Shown here: piece after piece, positions 7,042 through 10,149 of the stretch | How positions within the stretch are numbered: the stretch's first letter is position 1 | Layout: the number at the start of each line of letters is the position of its first letter | NCBI GenBank assembly: GCA_000432275.1 | Contig: HF995321.1 | Location: 11,970-22,118 of the forward strand | From: Proteobacteria bacterium CAG:495 | Lineage (GTDB): Bacteria; Pseudomonadota; Alphaproteobacteria; RF32; CAG-239 | DNA: 10,149 nt | Reading direction: 5' to 3' | Notes under the pieces: generated by a model | What the model was told of the DNA's origin: nothing | Databases searched by the model: none | What the model saw: the letters and a program-made list of their open reading frames with translations, nothing else | Made by a program: the position numbers and the translations under genes

Positions 7042-9081
7042 TTACAAATGCCCGGTTTTAAGCAGACGGTGATATTTGTAAATCGAACCGTCTTCGGCGT
7101 TCCAGCTGAAATCTTTTTCCATCGCCTTTTTCTTCATATTGTTAATCTGCGACGGCTTGCTGTAATAAATAGCCAAAGCTTTATACAGGGTTTCCGTATA
7201 GGCATTCTCATTCGTTTTCAAACGCTTGGCCGTCAGGTTGCTTCCGAACACCCGCCGTTTTTCGGTAAAGAACACTTCGGTACGAAAACCGTCAACGCCG
7301 TCTTCTATCGTATCAACCAGGCCCCCGGTCGACATCGCTATCGGCAGCGCTCCCTTGGCCATGGCTTCCATCTGCGTCAGACCGCAGGGCTCAAACCGGC
7401 AAGGCATCATGTAAAAATCCGACGCCAACTGAATAGCATAAGCAAACTCGTCTTTATATCCGCGAAAAACGTAAATCCGTTCCGCCGTCTTCTTGTCAAC
7501 CTCGGCAACCTTGTCCTTAAGCTTCATCAACAGTTCAAAATAGTTGGCATCGCCGGCGCCGCCCAAAATAAAGACCGGAAGATGAGACCGGAAACGACCG
7601 TACTTTTGAGCCAGATTCAATATCGCCTGCACCGCAATGTCATAGCCTTTTTGCTCGACCAACCGGCTGGTAGCGCAGATAATCGGGGTCCGCTCCGGAT
7701 CTTTCAGCGTCTGGCCGATGCTGTCAAACTGATAAATATCAATCAGCGGAATCACCTTTTGCTTATATTCTTTGTCAGAAGCTATCCTCGAAAGCAGTTT
7801 GATAAATTCGCGCTTGTTGTGCTGCTTGGCCTCCAGATGCGTCTCGTCAAAAAACTTGAAGTCGACATCGCCGAAATAAGCGTTAATCTTCTCTATTTTT
7901 TCTTTGTTGGGAGAAATCAGCCGTTTGTCATAACCGTTGACGATTCCGAAAAAGTTACGGTGATCTTTACGGATTTTCAGAATGTCGCGAAAATCAAAAC
8001 CAAACCCCAGTTCTTTGGAAACTTCTTCCAGATAGTTTTTCGAAACCGTAACAACTCTGTCTGCCAGATGAAAATTGCAGGACGCCTGATTATAACAATC
8101 GTGCACAATCAGTGTGTTGGTTGCCCGCGGATTGCTGTTTTTAATCGCCTTGGCATTTTTAAGCACCTGCATTGACAGATTTTCATAAAGGGAATTCAGT
8201 ATCTTGACCGTATTGTCATAATCCCAGCCCTGATACCCCAGGTGGTGTGCAATATGAACCACCGGAATCTTGCGGATTTTCTCGGCCAGTTCCGCATCCA
8301 TCATTTTGGCCTCAACCTGTGCCGTGGTAAAATATTTCATCAGCCCGGACAAAGCGCCCAGATGCCAATCGTTCGCAATCACCACATTCGGGCAGTCCAA
8401 ACCCTTGACACCTTCGCTGCACAGCGTTTTCAATAAAACATATACCGCTTTGGAAAAGAATGCAAACCGTTCAACCTCGTTAATTCCCGAGCGGTTCAGA
8501 ACATAACATCCGTCTTGTGCGGAAGGATTGTTTTCGTGCGGATTAATATCGAAAAAGCGGTCATTGCTCAAAAAGATGTACGGCGTTCCGTTATAAGTTC
8601 CGGTATAAACGTTAACCTTGTATTTAACCAAAACCGAACGTTCGCCCAAAAACGGAACTTCAATCGTCTTGATTTTTTTCACTTCGCAGGAACGATGCTC
8701 GGCACCGCAATAAACATTGCCATTCAGCTCGGCCTTTTTCTTGCCGGTGTCTCCGAGATACATCGGCGTCACCACCGTCAAAACGTCGCCGTTTTGACCA
8801 AAGCAGTTGTTAAAGGCTTCCGGCAGTTCCGAAGCCACCATGCCCAATCCGCCCCACTTCATAAAAGTGGCGGTTTCCGAAGAAATCATCCATGATTTGA
8901 CGGTATCGATTTGGGGCCAGTTTTTTTTGCCGAGACATTGAACTTTTGAAAGATTTTGAATTTCCTGTAAATTAGGATTGGTCGTTACATTATAGGTTAT
9001 CGTAAATTTCTTTTTATTAAACCCCTTGGGTAGCATTTTCAGATTATTTTGAATATCAGGATTTAATATTGCAGCTTCCAT
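7042..9081 (-). CDS. glgA: Glycogen/starch synthase, GT5 family, unusually long
   Basis: Transfers glucose from a nucleotide sugar (ADP-glucose in bacterial relatives) to the non-reducing end of an alpha-1,4-glucan for carbon storage. Motifs of the GT-B fold are in order: ISSETATFMKWGGLG (66-80; Lys75 is the counterpart of the Lys in KTGGLGDV), ANDWH (236-240), AHHLGYQG (278-285), GIVNGYD (379-385), SRLVEQKGYD (472-481, conserved Arg and Lys), ILGGAGD (505-511), and the near-invariant CRFEPCGLTQMEAM (561-574, catalytic-type Glu564) with STGGLVDT (584-591). At 679 residues it is about 200 longer than usual (near 480). The excess is an N-terminal extension of about 60, about 40 residues between KWGGLG and DWH, and about 55 between YQG and SRL. 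The Asp that normally follows GGLG is Met81. The start ATG at 9081 has only a weak purine-rich site; Met16 is an alternative. No other glycogen genes adjoin it. It has its own promoter region and terminator, so it is probably monocistronic. Confidence 0.93.
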   Translation of the reverse strand: MEAAILNPDIQNNLKMLPKGFNKKKFTITYNVTTNPNLQEIQNLSKVQCLGKKNWPQIDTVKSWMISSETATFMKWGGLGMVASELPEAFNNCFGQNGDVLTVVTPMYLGDTGKKKAELNGNVYCGAEHRSCEVKKIKTIEVPFLGERSVLVKYKVNVYTGTYNGTPYIFLSNDRFFDINPHENNPSAQDGCYVLNRSGINEVERFAFFSKAVYVLLKTLCSEGVKGLDCPNVVIANDWHLGALSGLMKYFTTAQVEAKMMDAELAEKIRKIPVVHIAHHLGYQGWDYDNTVKILNSLYENLSMQVLKNAKAIKNSNPRATNTLIVHDCYNQASCNFHLADRVVTVSKNYLEEVSKELGFGFDFRDILKIRKDHRNFFGIVNGYDKRLISPNKEKIEKINAYFGDVDFKFFDETHLEAKQHNKREFIKLLSRIASDKEYKQKVIPLIDIYQFDSIGQTLKDPERTPIICATSRLVEQKGYDIAVQAILNLAQKYGRFRSHLPVFILGGAGDANYFELLMKLKDKVAEVDKKTAERIYVFRGYKDEFAYAIQLASDFYMMPCRFEPCGLTQMEAMAKGALPIAMSTGGLVDTIEDGVDGFRTEVFFTEKRRVFGSNLTAKRLKTNENAYTETLYKALAIYYSKPSQINNMKKKAMEKDFSWNAEDGSIYKYHRLLKTGHL

Positions 9082-9138
9082 ATCACATCTTTCAAGAAGT
9101 CGAAAATAATTACATTTTTATGCCAAAAAAGGCGCTCT

Positions 9139-9174
9139 TTTTCTAATAAAAGACTATCACTCTTGACTTGTCAA
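9139..9174 (-). promoter_or_regulatory. Predicted glgA promoter
   Basis: On the minus strand a perfect TTGACA (9174-9169) is followed by 17 bases and TTTTAT (9151-9146), or by 18 bases and TTTATT. The -10 is only 4 of 6 to consensus. It would give a glgA leader of roughly 60 bases. Its -35 is the right half of an inverted repeat whose left half is the -35 of the opposing grpE promoter. Confidence 0.5.
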
Positions 9175-9175
9175 G
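9162..9175. repeat. Inverted repeat CTTGAC-TT-GTCAAG between divergent glgA and grpE
   Basis: Six-base arms are perfectly complementary around a 2-base centre. Each arm contains a TTGAC core, so the palindrome holds the -35-like element of both divergent promoters, directly abutting (9163-9168 on plus, 9174-9169 on minus). It could be an operator or simply two promoters placed back to back. Confidence 0.6.
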
Positions 9176-9199
9176 CTTTAGTCACTAAATTCCTTATAT
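9162..9199 (+). promoter_or_regulatory. Predicted grpE promoter, possibly heat-shock responsive
   Basis: TTGACT (9163-9168), 17 bases, then TAAATT (9186-9191) gives a moderate sigma70-type promoter. The extended form CTTGAC at 9162 also resembles the -35 of alphaproteobacterial RpoH promoters, and CTTATAT (9193-9199) resembles their -10. However, the gap between those two is about 25 bases, too long for a normal RpoH promoter. No CIRCE (HrcA) operator is visible. The exact promoter is unresolved. Confidence 0.4.
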
Positions 9200-9237
9200 A
9201 TATACACGTAAGCAATAAATATTTAAAGAGAAAAAAG

Positions 9238-9828
9238 ATGAAAAAGAACAAAAAAAACACCCCTGAAACCGAGGCCGGCAACGTAGTGGATAACCAGGTA
9301 GATAAAAACCTCCCGGAAGTTGAAAACGAAGCGGAACCAGAAGAAGCTCCCGAGGTTGACATCGAACAGCTCCAGGCCGAAAACCAAAAGCTTCGCGAAG
9401 ACTACCTGCGAGCTTTTGCCGAAGCCGAAAACACCAAACGCCGCTGCGCTCAGGAAATTGAAAAAAACAACAAATACGCCATTTCCTCTTTTGGCAAAAA
9501 TCTGCTCAGCGTTGCCGACAACCTCCACCGCGCCATTGAAGCCGTCGCCAAAGACGATAACAAGGAAAACTGCGAAGCCCTGCTCAAAGGCGTCGAACTC
9601 ACCGAAGCAGAGTTGATGAAGGTGTTTAACAAATTCGGCATTTCGCGTATGGATATTATGGGGAAGGTTTTTGACCCTAATTTTCATCAGGTAATCCAAG
9701 AAGTCGAAGATGCTTCCAAACCGGCCGGAACCGTAATTGCCGAGTTGCAGACCGGATATATGCTCAACGACCGGCTTTTGCGCGAAGCTATGGTTGTCGT
9801 CACCAAGGGAGGCCCTGCGGCACATTAA
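9238..9828 (+). CDS. grpE: GrpE, nucleotide exchange factor for DnaK
   Basis: Cytoplasmic co-chaperone that releases ADP from DnaK, resetting the Hsp70 cycle; acts as a dimer. The 196 residues are typical length. The layout is a charged, low-complexity N-terminus (1-40, Lys-rich then Glu-rich), a long helix for dimer coiled-coil (about 42-100, with LREDYLRAFAEAENTKRR at 52-69), and a C-terminal beta domain with the GrpE signature region: FNKFGISRMDIMGKVFDPNF (130-149), HQVIQEVE, and LQTGYMLNDRLLREAMVVVTKG (170-191). The frame is also open upstream to a TTG at 9163, but the ATG at 9238 is preferred. The preceding codons lie in the promoter region, and the lysine-rich MKKNKK start after a purine-rich stretch (weak AGAG-type ribosome site) is normal for GrpE. 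It is divergent from glgA and convergent with the hydrogenase gene; dnaK, dnaJ and hrcA are not adjacent in this window. Confidence 0.97.
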   Translation: MKKNKKNTPETEAGNVVDNQVDKNLPEVENEAEPEEAPEVDIEQLQAENQKLREDYLRAFAEAENTKRRCAQEIEKNNKYAISSFGKNLLSVADNLHRAIEAVAKDDNKENCEALLKGVELTEAELMKVFNKFGISRMDIMGKVFDPNFHQVIQEVEDASKPAGTVIAELQTGYMLNDRLLREAMVVVTKGGPAAH

Positions 9829-9854
9829 TCCGTACAACTCCGCATTTGTAAACA

Positions 9855-9896
9855 GATAAAAAAGAACCTCCTTTTACGGAGGTTCTTTTTTTATCT
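9855..9896. terminator. Strong, nearly symmetric (bidirectional) intrinsic terminator
   Basis: The left arm AAAAAAGAACCTCC (9858-9871) pairs with the right arm GGAGGTTCTTTTTT (9878-9891) around a TTTTAC loop: 14 pairs with a GC-rich core at the loop end. Reading rightward it ends in seven T and terminates grpE. Reading leftward it likewise ends in a T run (the complement of 9858-9863) and lies just after the stop of the convergent hydrogenase gene, so it can serve both. Confidence 0.9.
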
Positions 9897-9901
9897 TAAC
9901 C

Positions 9902-10149
9902 CTAGCGATTATACATCGGACGGGCCGTATAATGCGTATGCAGGTACTCATGGGATTTGCCGGAACCCGGTTTGCCCAAATATTCGCTGTACAACACCTT
10001 AACCGCCTCATTATGATGAGACAAACGGTTTTGTGCATGCAAATCTTCGTCCAACAGTCCCTTTGCACGTTTAATACGGATCTCATCGGTAATGCCCCGA
10101 GGCTTCGGCTGCCCCGGCATCATTACCCTCGGCTGGCCGCCGCCGGAGA
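9902..10149 (-). CDS. [FeFe]-hydrogenase catalytic subunit (HydA/HndD type), C-terminal fragment
   Basis: Only the last 81 residues lie in the window; the gene enters from the right edge. [FeFe]-hydrogenases interconvert protons and H2 at the H-cluster. The visible fragment opens with SGGGQP, the tail of the family's CPGGC-x-x-GGGQP segment, whose cysteines (just outside the window) ligate the H-cluster. It then continues with the standard C-terminus: a charged helix (EIRIKRAKGLLDED, 22-35), RLSHHNEAVKVLYSEYLG (41-58; family pattern RxSHxNPxVxxLYxxFLG), KPGSGKSHEYLHTHY (59-73) and a short basic tail ending at TAG. The frame is open through the edge, so the internal ATG pair at 10123-10118 is not the start. 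The full protein could be a simple HydA or the larger NADH- or NADPH-linked form; the fragment cannot tell which. It is convergent with grpE and shares its terminator. Confidence 0.88.
   Translation of the reverse strand, partial: SGGGQPRVMMPGQPKPRGITDEIRIKRAKGLLDEDLHAQNRLSHHNEAVKVLYSEYLGKPGSGKSHEYLHTHYTARPMYNR

Noticed and set aside
7048..8175. 375-codon rightward open frame opposite glgA
   Set aside because: It is antisense to conserved GT5 motifs, rich in Arg, Gln and Phe as shadow frames are, and has no recognisable family.
9110..9135. Short hairpin GCC-AAAAAA-GGC and an ATG-TAA start-stop in the glgA leader
   Set aside because: Three-base arms are too weak to call, and a single start-stop pair is expected by chance in AT-rich leader sequence.
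9163..9237. N-terminal extension of GrpE from TTG at 9163
   Set aside because: It would translate the promoter and leader region, is not similar to the GrpE start, and the ATG at 9238 gives a normal length.
9223..9837. 204-codon leftward open frame opposite grpE
   Set aside because: It covers the whole grpE gene on the other strand; its Phe/Val-rich translation is the mirror of Glu/Lys-rich GrpE and not a credible membrane protein.
9902..10123. Complete 73-residue small protein starting at ATG 10123
   Set aside because: The frame stays open through the window edge and the residues upstream (GGGQP) match [FeFe]-hydrogenase, so this is a C-terminal fragment and not a small gene.

Overview
The window reads as chromosomal DNA from a member of the Alphaproteobacteria. 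The evidence is an AddA/AddB pair of the alphaproteobacterial type (used in place of RecBCD), an rph-rdgB gene pair, and moderate base composition (roughly mid-to-high 40s % GC judged by eye). The right edge carries the C-terminal end of an [FeFe]-hydrogenase, which points to an anaerobic or fermentative lifestyle. Together with the moderate GC this would fit host- or gut-associated uncultured alphaproteobacterial lineages, but that placement is inference only.

Layout. Positions 1-6842 hold one leftward operon, rph -> rdgB -> addB -> addA: RNase PH, XTP/dITP diphosphatase, and the two subunits of the double-strand-break helicase-nuclease. Spacing is tight: TAG directly abuts ATG between rph and rdgB, rdgB and addB overlap, and 36 bp separate addB from addA. 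addA runs off the left edge. A good sigma70-type promoter (TTGCAC, 17 bp, TATTAT) lies just upstream of rph. Positions 7042-9081 hold a leftward glycogen/starch synthase (GT5) that is about 200 residues longer than typical bacterial GlgA, followed by its own intrinsic terminator. Positions 9082-9237 form a divergent control region whose core is an inverted repeat, CTTGAC-TT-GTCAAG, carrying back-to-back -35-like hexamers for glgA (left) and grpE (right). grpE (9238-9828) encodes the DnaK nucleotide exchange factor. A strong, nearly symmetric terminator hairpin at 9855-9896 separates it from the convergent hydrogenase gene, which enters from the right edge and ends at 9902.

Functionally this is mostly housekeeping: RNA 3'-end trimming, nucleotide-pool cleaning and recombinational repair in one transcription unit, protein-folding stress response, carbon storage, and hydrogen metabolism. 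I do not see CRISPR arrays, insertion sequences, tRNA/rRNA genes, phage genes or a defence island. The most notable points are the enlarged stand-alone GlgA, the shared glgA/grpE control palindrome, the hydrogenase fragment, and the non-ATG start of addB. Every intergenic gap is under 300 bp.
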